From positions 496,001-560,000 of the forward strand of contig NW_027185566.1 of the NCBI RefSeq assembly GCF_040183065.1: a stretch of 64,000 nt of DNA, given 5' to 3'. This stretch comes from Periplaneta americana. Taxonomy: Eukaryota; Arthropoda; Insecta; Blattodea; Blattidae. Below the pieces are notes generated by a model, which was not told the DNA's origin, did not search any database, and saw only the letters and a list, made by a program, of their open reading frames with translations. Of this stretch, positions 54,269-61,839 are shown one piece after another (the stretch's first letter is position 1; every line of letters starts with the position of its first letter). Both the position numbers and the translations under genes were made by a program.

Positions 54269-54311
54269 GGGGGCAGTCAAGCTTTTTCTGAGAAAAAGCT
54301 TGACTGCCCCC
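54269..54311 (+). repeat. perfect 20-bp inverted repeat overlapping the -35 box (copy 2)
   Basis: Arms 54269-54288 and 54292-54311, identical to those of copy 1, with a TGA loop. The right arm contains TTGACT and the first C residues of the run. Confidence 0.9.
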
Positions 54312-54338
54312 CCCCCCCCCCCCCCCCCCCCTTATATT
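54300..54338 (+). promoter_or_regulatory. candidate phase-variable promoter, 25-C spacer (copy 2)
   Basis: TTGACT (54300-54305), then G, 25 C (54307-54331) and T, then TATATT (54333-54338): a 27-base spacer. All elements equal copy 1 except the number of C. Ten C fewer would give a 17-base spacer. Confidence 0.65.
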
Positions 54339-54384
54339 TAATATTACGTTTTTTTACGTTATTTCTTTTTTAGGAGGAGGGCTT

Positions 54385-55074
54385 ATGAAAAAATCTCTCT
54401 GGCTTCTTGCGGTACTTTGTTTTACGCTCTGGAAACCACATACTTCTTTTGCTGCAAACAAAAACAGCGTCTTTTTAGGGGGAGAATACCACTACAATAT
54501 GAACCTGTTACAAACTTTCCAAGGTCCTCTCAGCAGTCTGGTCGACTTTAAGGACACCGACAACGATGTTTTCAAATACACTGGGAAACATCTCAACGGA
54601 GGACATTCCGGAGGATTCTATGTCGGTTTTGAAACCAGAAAAGACGGCTCTTGGATCGCCATGCTCAACACTTTTACATTTGGAAATGTGCCTGGATTCT
54701 CTGGACAACACAAAGATGGGAGCAAATCCACTTCTGTGGACTTCCAGTACTTCCAACTCACCTATGAAATCGCCATGAGGGCTTACTTAGGTTTGGAATA
54801 TCTTTTCTTCGACTTCGGGTTTAGACTCGGCGTACAGTTCAATACTGGGGATGGAATCTCCTCTAACGAGGATTTTAACAACCCTCTGGACAGCATACCA
54901 GGTCAAGCCAACATCTTACCCGCTCTACACTTTACTTTTGCATTGGGGGCTAAATACCCTGTGCTCGACTGGCTCAGTCTTCAAGCCATCTTCCATACTG
55001 CCTTCGGTGTCGGGTTGTTCAACGCTACCGAAATCGGTTTCAGGTTGGGACTCTCTTTTGACAATATCTGGTAA
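54385..55074 (+). CDS. outer-membrane beta-barrel protein, cassette gene A (copy 2)
   Basis: 229 residues, the same protein as the one encoded at 44022 except Asp for Glu at 195; only a handful of silent base changes are seen. Signal peptide, small barrel and terminal 'GLSFDNIW' as in copy 1. AGGAGGAGGGC before the ATG. With 25 C in the leader, the upstream TTG-initiated frame is no longer joined to the gene, which argues that the true start is this ATG in both copies. Near-identity against a diverged gene C suggests gene conversion or strong selection on gene A. Confidence 0.8.
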   Translation: MKKSLWLLAVLCFTLWKPHTSFAANKNSVFLGGEYHYNMNLLQTFQGPLSSLVDFKDTDNDVFKYTGKHLNGGHSGGFYVGFETRKDGSWIAMLNTFTFGNVPGFSGQHKDGSKSTSVDFQYFQLTYEIAMRAYLGLEYLFFDFGFRLGVQFNTGDGISSNEDFNNPLDSIPGQANILPALHFTFALGAKYPVLDWLSLQAIFHTAFGVGLFNATEIGFRLGLSFDNIW

Positions 55075-55079
55075 ACCAT

Positions 55080-55256
55080 ATGGATAACTACGAGCTAACG
55101 ATGATTTTTTTACTAGTGCTTCTCGCTATCACTGGTATCTATAATATCGCTCTCTATCGTCAAGTAAAGCAGTACAAAATACTCTACAGAGCAGAACAAA
55201 AAATTGCAACAAAGTACCAACTGCTTTACAAACAACAAAAACTTAACAAACAATAA
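55080..55256 (+). CDS. small membrane protein, cassette gene B (copy 2)
   Basis: 58 residues; compared with copy 1 it has changes in the membrane helix (residues 8-18) and one extra Gln near the end. Topology and basic tail are the same. It starts 5 bp after gene A and ends 11 bp before gene C. Confidence 0.6.
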   Translation: MDNYELTMIFLLVLLAITGIYNIALYRQVKQYKILYRAEQKIATKYQLLYKQQKLNKQ

Positions 55257-55267
55257 AGGAACACATT

Positions 55268-55891
55268 ATGAACGAAACTATAACTTCGGCTGTCTTTTTG
55301 GCTGTCTTTTTGGCTGCAACTCTCTTTTTAGGCGCTTGTAGCTCCTCTACTCCTGTGGGAAACACCAATCTTATCCCGCCCACTTCTATTCAGGTAGATA
55401 TAAACTCTTTCCCTAAAATCGAAAACGAAACCGCCTCTGGGATGATCAACTGGATGCCTACACCTAGTCAGGCGGATTATAGCGGCTTAGATATTATTTA
55501 TGACAACGGAGTAGAGTTCGAAATTCATGACAAAGGTATGTATATTCTTTATGGGCATGATGTATATAACAACCCACAAGAAGATTCCCGAAAGTATTTT
55601 GACCAGCCCATTTCATTTTCAGTACCAGTAAAAGATCCCGCAGGAGGAAAAGTACCTGACACCCACTTTAATGACAAAACCTGTGTCCGTAGATCTTGGG
55701 GTGTTATAAAGAATGCCAATGCCAAAGAACAAACGCTCTATAGCTTCTATTACAAACTCCAAGGAAACGCTCTCTCTCGGATTGGTATGCTCGTTTACAA
55801 TAGCGTTGGTAACAACAACACCATTGTCTCTGCCGATGGTGTAGATTGTCAGGGTGATCCTGTAGGGGATTGGATTAATAACCCTTATTAG
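55268..55891 (+). CDS. lipoprotein, cassette gene C (copy 2)
   Basis: 207 residues. The lipobox 'LFLGAC' is preceded by a duplicated 'AVFL', from a 12-bp tandem repeat at 55288-55311. The N-terminus, the 'KLQGNALSRIGM' segment and the 'INNPY' end match copy 1. Residues about 70-150 differ strongly, with insertions such as 'VKDPAGGKVP'. The cysteine pair is kept. Probably a surface lipoprotein; conserved ends with a variable centre fit antigenic variation. Confidence 0.72.
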   Translation: MNETITSAVFLAVFLAATLFLGACSSSTPVGNTNLIPPTSIQVDINSFPKIENETASGMINWMPTPSQADYSGLDIIYDNGVEFEIHDKGMYILYGHDVYNNPQEDSRKYFDQPISFSVPVKDPAGGKVPDTHFNDKTCVRRSWGVIKNANAKEQTLYSFYYKLQGNALSRIGMLVYNSVGNNNTIVSADGVDCQGDPVGDWINNPY

Positions 55892-55910
55892 TCGCAACTC
55901 TCCACAACTC

Positions 55911-55930
55911 TCAGGGCGGAAACGCCCTGA
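55911..55930 (+). terminator. hairpin at the end of cassette copy 2
   Basis: The same 8-bp TCAGGGCG/CGCCCTGA stem and GAAA loop as in copy 1. The next plus-strand gene starts 27 bp later, so read-through into it is possible. Confidence 0.55.
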
Positions 55931-55957
55931 AATAAATACAAGGATATAAAATTTAAT

Positions 55958-56596
55958 ATGAAAAAATGGATTTTAGTATGGTTTATAACCATAGGGGTGG
56001 GGCAAACCAGTTTTGCTCAAGTTCCACTCTCTTTGAGTGAACTTAAGTATCAATATCAGCAGTTGGTATACCGTTTGAGCCATTATTATTTGGAGTACAC
56101 CAACCAAGCCAAGTATCTTGCCGAAGTTTGCTTTAAAGAGGACTATTACCAAAAGTACCACCAACCCCCAGAAAAGCTCAGCAAAAAGGAACTGCAAAAG
56201 CAGTTTAAAAGCTATATAAACTCTTACCTCTCCGACTATGCAGATATTAAAAATCCATTTTTACTGGCAGCAGAAAACGCTCCACATATAAGTACATACG
56301 GTGCCACAGGACTAGCCTGTTTAGACAAAAATACAGATGCCTTTTTAAGCCATTTTATGGATCTGACCTTTACCGAACTGACCTCTCCTTTTGAAAATAT
56401 TGCAGACAAAAAATACAAAAACCAGTACACCCCAGATATTAAGAGTATCAAATTGTTACAAGCGTACCTCCAAAAGCACGAAAAATTGATTTTATTCCAG
56501 CTCAACCACCTAGATTTTAGACTGGCTCAAGTTTTAAAAATCAATTTAGACATATTCCATCAGCTCCTCCCCATACTCCAACAACTCCAATGGTAA
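55958..56596 (+). CDS. secreted helical protein upstream of the EptA-like gene
   Basis: 212 residues. Signal peptide ending 'GQTSFAQ' (cleavage near residue 20). The rest is helical and rich in Tyr, Gln, Leu and Lys, with two cysteines ('AEVCFKEDYY' and 'GLACLDKN') that could be joined. No family recognised. Its end overlaps the start of the sulfatase-fold gene by 7 bp, so the two are translated together and may work together in envelope modification. Confidence 0.6.
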   Translation: MKKWILVWFITIGVGQTSFAQVPLSLSELKYQYQQLVYRLSHYYLEYTNQAKYLAEVCFKEDYYQKYHQPPEKLSKKELQKQFKSYINSYLSDYADIKNPFLLAAENAPHISTYGATGLACLDKNTDAFLSHFMDLTFTELTSPFENIADKKYKNQYTPDIKSIKLLQAYLQKHEKLILFQLNHLDFRLAQVLKINLDIFHQLLPILQQLQW

Positions 56597-58290
56597 AAGA
56601 ATTATATAAACTTCTGCTAGTATTTCAATATTGGGCAATTGGGTTTACCTTACAATTCTCTTTGATTTTTACAATAATTTTATTAAAATTTGACATGCGT
56701 ATTTTAAAAACTCAGCTCCAAAAAATTCTTTTCTCTAAAACTCCCTTAGTTTACGGTTCTGTTATCAACATAATTACACTATTAGACTGGTGCTTTAGAG
56801 AAATTAATACGGCTTCTCTTTTGGTATCTATTGTTTTTACCTATTTGACAGCTTATATTTTTTACGCCATCAGCCCTGTTTTTTCTAAAATTGCTGGGAG
56901 CCTTGTGATTATTATAGAATTTGTGATGATATACCTCTACTATATAGCTCACTTTGACATTGTCCCCAATACCATTTGGATTTTTCTTATCCAGACCAAC
57001 ACTACAGAGATTTCTCGCTTTTTAACTTGGAAATTTTTTGCATTATTTTTCGTCGCCCTCGTCCTTTTAGTTGGATTGTGGAGGTTCACTCGTAATAAAA
57101 CGCCCCAATACTATTCTCGGTTCCAAGTGGTTTTATCACTCGTTATTGCTTTTGTGTTTATTAAATTTCTTTTGATAGGGCTTTACAATAAAATTTTTTA
57201 TTACAGTTCCAATGTTAATTATATCCCCATCCCTTACTCTACCACCTTCCATATGAGGCATAGAGTTCTTGCGGCTTGGAGTTCTCTCTCCCAAGAAAAA
57301 AAAGACTATTCTTTACAACTGGAATACCATAACAAACCGCTCAATATTTACGCCATGATAGGAGAAAGTGCCAATGGTAAACATTTTGGCATTAATGGCT
57401 ACCATAGACAGACAACTCCTTTATTGGCAAAAGAAAAACTGATTAACTTTGGTCTCAACCGCTCTTGTGCCAGTATCACTTATCTTTCTTGGAAATATAT
57501 GTTTTACAATATAGAGTGTTCCCAAGATGTTTTAAACGCTCCTCAACAGGTTTTTCCTTACTATTTTACCAAGGTAGGGTACCCTACCTTCATCGTCAGT
57601 CAGGACGATGAAGACTCTATGCTTGCCGTAGTGAAATCCGTTCAGCGGTCCTCTGGTATCCATTCTTACAAGGACAATATGTACAGTGCCTTTAAACAAA
57701 TGGATACCCCCAGCCCAAACAAACTGTTTATTCTTAACTCTTTTGGATCCCATCCACCTTATATGACACCTCCCATTGATTTAACCGGAGAATTTCAGCC
57801 AAAAATGTTTAATCCTGACCTATATTACGATGTTCTCAAGCCAGAAAACCATACAAAACTTCTCAATACTTATGACAATACTATCTTATTTTTGGATTGG
57901 CAAATTGCTCATATCATCCAAGACTTAAAAAAATCTAAAGAACCTACTCTACTTTTCTACACATCTGATCACGGAGAACGCCTCAATGAAGATGGTAAAG
58001 GGTATGGACACGGTGGTTCCCAAGTGAACGATATGGTCGTGCCGTTTTTTGTCTGGGTGAATGACCCCTTTAAAACAACTTACCCAAATGAATACAAAAA
58101 CTTGTTACTCAACGCTCAGAGGTATAAAAACCAACTCACTCACGAAGTTATCTGGCATAGTATTATGTCCTTAGGTGGTTTTAAAAATAAACCACAATCA
58201 AAAGTAATAGACTCCAAACGGAATATCTTTAGTGAAGATTTAAAACCAAGAATCCCCAAAGACTGGTTTTTACGCACAAACAACCCATAA
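56590..58290 (+). CDS. EptA-like phosphoethanolamine transferase (sulfatase fold)
   Basis: 566 residues. About five membrane helices fill residues 10-205, then a periplasmic sulfatase-type domain. The nucleophile region reads 'MIGESANGKHFGINGYHRQT', where Ser stands for the usual Thr of the G-E-T motif. Metal ligands are in 'SDHGERLNEDG' and 'YGHGGSQ'. It should move phosphoethanolamine (or a similar group) to a lipid A, glycan or protein acceptor at the outer face of the inner membrane. Such changes lower the negative charge and affect resistance to cationic peptides. LTA-synthase-like activity is the alternative. Confidence 0.82.
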   Translation: MVKELYKLLLVFQYWAIGFTLQFSLIFTIILLKFDMRILKTQLQKILFSKTPLVYGSVINIITLLDWCFREINTASLLVSIVFTYLTAYIFYAISPVFSKIAGSLVIIIEFVMIYLYYIAHFDIVPNTIWIFLIQTNTTEISRFLTWKFFALFFVALVLLVGLWRFTRNKTPQYYSRFQVVLSLVIAFVFIKFLLIGLYNKIFYYSSNVNYIPIPYSTTFHMRHRVLAAWSSLSQEKKDYSLQLEYHNKPLNIYAMIGESANGKHFGINGYHRQTTPLLAKEKLINFGLNRSCASITYLSWKYMFYNIECSQDVLNAPQQVFPYYFTKVGYPTFIVSQDDEDSMLAVVKSVQRSSGIHSYKDNMYSAFKQMDTPSPNKLFILNSFGSHPPYMTPPIDLTGEFQPKMFNPDLYYDVLKPENHTKLLNTYDNTILFLDWQIAHIIQDLKKSKEPTLLFYTSDHGERLNEDGKGYGHGGSQVNDMVVPFFVWVNDPFKTTYPNEYKNLLLNAQRYKNQLTHEVIWHSIMSLGGFKNKPQSKVIDSKRNIFSEDLKPRIPKDWFLRTNNP

Positions 58291-58299
58291 ACCCACAGG

Positions 58300-58863
58300 T
58301 CATTTCTCAATAGTTCTAAAAGCCACTTCTCTCAGGTAAGCTCTCAAGTTGACAGGGGTTTCATAATCTTTATCCACAATATTTTTGGGAATCAAATTCA
58401 AATATCGTTCATCCAAACTTAAAGACACAACCGCGCCTATTTGGGCTTCTTGATACTTGTAGATCTTTGGAGTTTTTTTAACTAGGTTCACTTCCTTTTG
58501 ATTTTTGAGTAGCATAACAGGGAGCGGATATCGTTTACCTAAATACTGTGGCATAAACCTACTGCTGGAACCAAGACCCTCCGTTGGAGTTAAATAATAC
58601 TCCTGTTTTAGAGCCTGAGCCTTAATTAAAAAAAGCTCCCCATTTTGAAGTCTCAATCCTGCTCCTAGTGTGGCATAATCAAAGTCCACAATTCTCTTGG
58701 TTTTAAGCACTTGGTCCAAACGGCTCTGAGTTTGAATCACCTCAATAGGAATCGGTTTTTTTACTAAAACCGCATTAGGAACAAAAATAAACTCCTGACG
58801 AAAAAAAACAACCAAAACGAACAAAATAACCACGATAAATGCAATTTTCACCATACCTTTCAT
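58300..58863 (-). CDS. membrane-anchored protein of unknown function
   Basis: 187 residues: one N-terminal membrane helix (residues 4-24), then a periplasmic or external domain with beta-strands and charged loops. No motif recognised. Its ATG overlaps the tsaD stop (ATGA), so it is last in the serS-TPR-tsaE-tsaB-tsaD run. Converges closely with the EptA-like gene. Confidence 0.6.
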   Translation of the reverse strand: MKGMVKIAFIVVILFVLVVFFRQEFIFVPNAVLVKKPIPIEVIQTQSRLDQVLKTKRIVDFDYATLGAGLRLQNGELFLIKAQALKQEYYLTPTEGLGSSSRFMPQYLGKRYPLPVMLLKNQKEVNLVKKTPKIYKYQEAQIGAVVSLSLDERYLNLIPKNIVDKDYETPVNLRAYLREVAFRTIEK

Positions 58864-59888
58864 TTAGGGGTACTCCTGAGAATTTGTTTATCTCTAAAAG
58901 ACAAAATTTTATCTTTCACATCCAGCTCTTTATACTCTACTGGGGTTAAAGGTGTTAAAAAATTAGCAAGTCCTGCCACCATAGCGGCATTATCCGTACA
59001 AAATAGTGGCTTAGGAATATGAATTTGGCAACCTGAAATCTCCAAAACCCTCGCTCTTAATGCCGAGTTAGAAGCTACCCCTCCTGCAATCACAAAATCT
59101 TTAAACTGAAAATCCTCTATTACCCGAGTGATTCTACTCAAAAGTTGTTCTATAGCTCTATTTTGAAAAACAAAACATAACTCTTCCACTCTAATGGAGT
59201 CTTTTTCTTGCTCAACAAGTCTTCTCACCGCCGTTTTTAAACCGCTATAACTAAAGGTATAACGATCGTCTACCCCATCTAAATGAATATGAGGAAGCAT
59301 ATAGGTGGCTTTTCCAGAAAATTTTTGAGCACTTTGATCTACCAAAGGACCACCAGGGTAACCTAATTGAAGCATTTTTGCCACTTTATCATAACATTCT
59401 CCAATAGAATCGTCTATAGTAGAACCTATAATCTGTACACTTTGGTAAGATTTTATTACAGCTAAAAGCGTATGCCCCCCGCTGACAATCAGCCCCCCAT
59501 AAGGAAATACTGGAGTTTCTTTCTCCAAAAAAGGGGCATACAGATGTGCCCAAAGGTGATTGACAGGAATCAGAGGCTTATGCAATAAATACGCCAGTGT
59601 TTTGGCTACGGTAAAACCTAAAAGTAAAGACCCTAAAAGACCTGGCTCTTTAGTTACAGCAATAGCATCTATTTCTGTCCAGGACAATTTTGCCTCTTGG
59701 AGAGCTTGTTCTATCATAGGAAATAATACTTCAAAGTGGACACGAGAAGCCAGTTCTGGCACCACACCCATAAATTGACTATGTTCTTTAATTTGGCTAT
59801 AAATCAAATGAGAGTCTATCTCTTTTCCATCTTTAACTATGGCTACTGATGTTTCGTCACAAGAGGTTTCTATTCCTAAAATTCTCAT
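58860..59888 (-). CDS. tsaD: tRNA t6A threonylcarbamoyltransferase TsaD
   Basis: 342 residues. 'GIETSCDETSVAIV' opens the ASKHA fold. The metal-binding His pair is in 'PVNHLWAHLYAPF', 'GGLIVSGGHTLL' follows, and 'IAGGVASNSALR' is near the end. It moves the threonylcarbamoyl group to A37 of ANN-reading tRNAs. It is coded with TsaB and TsaE in the same direction; only TsaC is missing from the window. Confidence 0.97.
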   Translation of the reverse strand: MRILGIETSCDETSVAIVKDGKEIDSHLIYSQIKEHSQFMGVVPELASRVHFEVLFPMIEQALQEAKLSWTEIDAIAVTKEPGLLGSLLLGFTVAKTLAYLLHKPLIPVNHLWAHLYAPFLEKETPVFPYGGLIVSGGHTLLAVIKSYQSVQIIGSTIDDSIGECYDKVAKMLQLGYPGGPLVDQSAQKFSGKATYMLPHIHLDGVDDRYTFSYSGLKTAVRRLVEQEKDSIRVEELCFVFQNRAIEQLLSRITRVIEDFQFKDFVIAGGVASNSALRARVLEISGCQIHIPKPLFCTDNAAMVAGLANFLTPLTPVEYKELDVKDKILSFRDKQILRSTPK

Positions 59889-59889
59889 C

Positions 59890-60561
59890 TTATATCCCCT
59901 CTTCCGCTTGGGTTTTCCTGTAATAATGAGGACTTAAATCTCTCCATAAAATCTGTTTTCTCATTCGTGAAAAATGGATATGAGGTACATAAATAGGAAC
60001 TGTTTGTACATATTTTTGTAGTTTAAAATCCAAATGCTGTAATACAGTACCCATCACCACAATATTCGATTGAGAATGTTCTAAAAATCCTTGTAATTCC
60101 TCTATAGGCATATCCGAAACATCTCCCAAACTCTCCCCACCAGCAAATAACTCCGTATAAACTCTTTTTTGAAAACCAAAATAGCCCACCAGTACTTTTT
60201 TCTCCAGTTCCTCTGGATAAAGAGCCTGCCATTCTTCATAAAGTAAGAGAGTAGAACGAGTTTGATATATGGTTAAATGCTGGAGCATTGCCCAAGATTT
60301 TATCATTGCCAAAGATAATCTTAAACCAGTAAAACTACTCGCTGGTCCTGTATCCACCACCACAAAAGAAATATCCAGAAATGTCTTTTGATATTGTCCT
60401 AGAAGCTCTTCTATTTTAGAAAGAAGAATCGTATGCATCCCATGAGAAGGGAATTCCAAACTCCCCAAATATTTTTCCTGTTCCCAAAGACATAAACTGA
60501 CCAAATTAAATGTTGCCGAAAGACCCATTCCATACATATAACTAAATTTTTTTCCCTTCAA
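59890..60561 (-). CDS. tsaB: divergent TsaB
   Basis: 223 residues, or fewer if it starts at an internal ATG near 60537. 'VVDTGPASSFTGLRLSLAMI' is the conserved TsaB motif near residue 70, and position between tsaE and tsaD agrees. TsaB bridges TsaD and TsaE. The N-terminal 'DTS' of the ASKHA fold is replaced by 'GLSATF', but TsaB has no catalytic need for it. The start is uncertain: the TTG at 60561 lies inside the end of tsaE and no ribosome site is clear. Confidence 0.85.
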   Translation of the reverse strand: MKGKKFSYMYGMGLSATFNLVSLCLWEQEKYLGSLEFPSHGMHTILLSKIEELLGQYQKTFLDISFVVVDTGPASSFTGLRLSLAMIKSWAMLQHLTIYQTRSTLLLYEEWQALYPEELEKKVLVGYFGFQKRVYTELFAGGESLGDVSDMPIEELQGFLEHSQSNIVVMGTVLQHLDFKLQKYVQTVPIYVPHIHFSRMRKQILWRDLSPHYYRKTQAEEGI

Positions 60562-60994
60562 TCCAGATTTTTCTTTTATCTACAGCCACTTCTTCAAAAT
60601 AAATCACAAGATAATCATTTAACAACATACCTTTTTGAGGATTATAGTTTTCAATAAAAATAATACTATTGAGTAATTGAAGATCCTCAAATTCCGTTTG
60701 AAAAGTTTGATCATCAACAGGAAGACGATACATATCCACATGAATGAGTACGCGTTCTTTTTGAATATGAGAAAGAGGATAAAGATTATAGTAATGATAT
60801 GTTGGACTTCCTTCAAATTCAGAAACCCCACAACATTTTAAATACTCTTTCACAAAAGTTGTCTTTCCTGAACCTACAGCACCTGACAGTAAAAATATCT
60901 GACACTGTCTTAGATTTTCAAAAACCCATTGAGCCACATAACGCAAATCAAAAAGCCCCACGGCTCTCCACTCTTGAATCAGATTCATCCCCAT
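60542..60994 (-). CDS. tsaE: tRNA t6A ATPase TsaE
   Basis: 150 residues. P-loop 'LLSGAVGSGKTTFVKEYL' near residue 40, 'GSPTYHYYNLY' (switch) and 'LIHVDMYRL' as in TsaE. It drives the TsaBD complex by ATP hydrolysis. It lies 1 bp after the TPR gene stop and overlaps tsaB by 20 bp. Confidence 0.93.
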   Translation of the reverse strand: MGMNLIQEWRAVGLFDLRYVAQWVFENLRQCQIFLLSGAVGSGKTTFVKEYLKCCGVSEFEGSPTYHYYNLYPLSHIQKERVLIHVDMYRLPVDDQTFQTEFEDLQLLNSIIFIENYNPQKGMLLNDYLVIYFEEVAVDKRKIWIEGKKI

Positions 60995-60995
60995 T

Positions 60996-61838
60996 CTAAT
61001 CTTGCCCTTCTTGAGGCTCCTCTTTTATCGCCATATTTTTATTGAGTTTTGAGGAATCACTGGTATTTTCTTCCGATTTTGGTTTTTGAGTAGACGATGG
61101 AGAGGTTACTACTGGGGCTAAAACTTCGGAAGAGTCTTGACTAGTAGGCACAGCAGTCGCTTCTGAATGAGATACCGATGGAACTGCAGATTTTTCTGTA
61201 GAAACCGTATTGACTGGTTTCACTTCTGTAACAGGAGGAATTCTAAGTTTTTCTAACTCTAATTGAGCTCTCTCAAACTCTGGTTGAATTGCCAACGCTC
61301 TTCGATAATACATCCGTGCTTTTGGTCTATCTCCCAAAGCAACAAAATTCCGTGCCGTATTAGCAAGGTAAAGATAATTATTCGGTTCCAAAGCTAATAA
61401 CAAAAGAAATGTGGCTGCGGCGGTTGTATAGTCTCTCAAATAATAAAGTGCTAAACCCATAAAATTAAGATTTTCCGCATCATCTCTATCTTGGGAGTTG
61501 ATCCACCTAGTAAATCGTAACATTCGTAAATAATCTTTATTTGCTAAAGCATCTTGAACCCCTTGCTTTAAAAAAGCTTGTGGCGCCTCATATCCTTGAG
61601 TTATAAATCGATCCAAAGACAAAATATAGCTTTTTTGTCTCCCCATTTTTATATAGGTAGAAAGAATGAGCTCCATCACCTCCTGATCTTTAGGGTTTTG
61701 ATTGAGAAGTTGTTTCAGCTCCGTTATTGCAGCAACATAATTTTGCTTTTCAATCAGCAATTTGGCTTGAGTTATATCTGCAAACAAAGAAAAAGGGGAA
61801 AAACTGGCAAAAATCACAATTATCCAATAGCGTTTCAT
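60996..61838 (-). CDS. periplasmic TPR protein with Ser/Thr/Pro-rich tail
   Basis: 280 residues if started at the ATG at 61838, with AGGAG upstream. A longer frame into serS (to 62090) is rejected. Signal peptide ending 'FSLFA', then four or more TPRs ('NYVAAITELKQLLNQNPKDQ', 'DRPKARMYYRRALAIQPEFE'). The last 80 residues are low-complexity Ser, Thr, Val, Pro and Lys. Probably a protein-binding envelope scaffold. It starts inside the end of serS and is followed 1 bp later by tsaE. Confidence 0.75.
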   Translation of the reverse strand: MKRYWIIVIFASFSPFSLFADITQAKLLIEKQNYVAAITELKQLLNQNPKDQEVMELILSTYIKMGRQKSYILSLDRFITQGYEAPQAFLKQGVQDALANKDYLRMLRFTRWINSQDRDDAENLNFMGLALYYLRDYTTAAATFLLLLALEPNNYLYLANTARNFVALGDRPKARMYYRRALAIQPEFERAQLELEKLRIPPVTEVKPVNTVSTEKSAVPSVSHSEATAVPTSQDSSEVLAPVVTSPSSTQKPKSEENTSDSSKLNKNMAIKEEPQEGQD

Positions 61839-61839
61839 T

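Larger units (their letters stand above)
54133..55942 (+). repeat. duplicated surface cassette, copy 2
   Basis: Second copy of the block at 43772-45555, 1.81 kb, same order and strand. The C-rich leader (54133-54268, no gene) differs by a few bases, and the C run has 25 instead of 23 C. Gene A has one amino-acid change. Gene B varies in its helix. Gene C is diverged in its centre and 7 residues longer. The unique sequence before it, 54018-54132, holds only the promoter area of the M20 gene. Unlike copy 1, it is followed closely by two more plus-strand genes. Confidence 0.93.

Noticed and set aside
43772-55942. Composite transposon formed by the two cassette copies
   Set aside because: No transposase, no inverted ends and no target duplication; the 8.6 kb between the copies is ordinary chromosomal genes and tRNAs.
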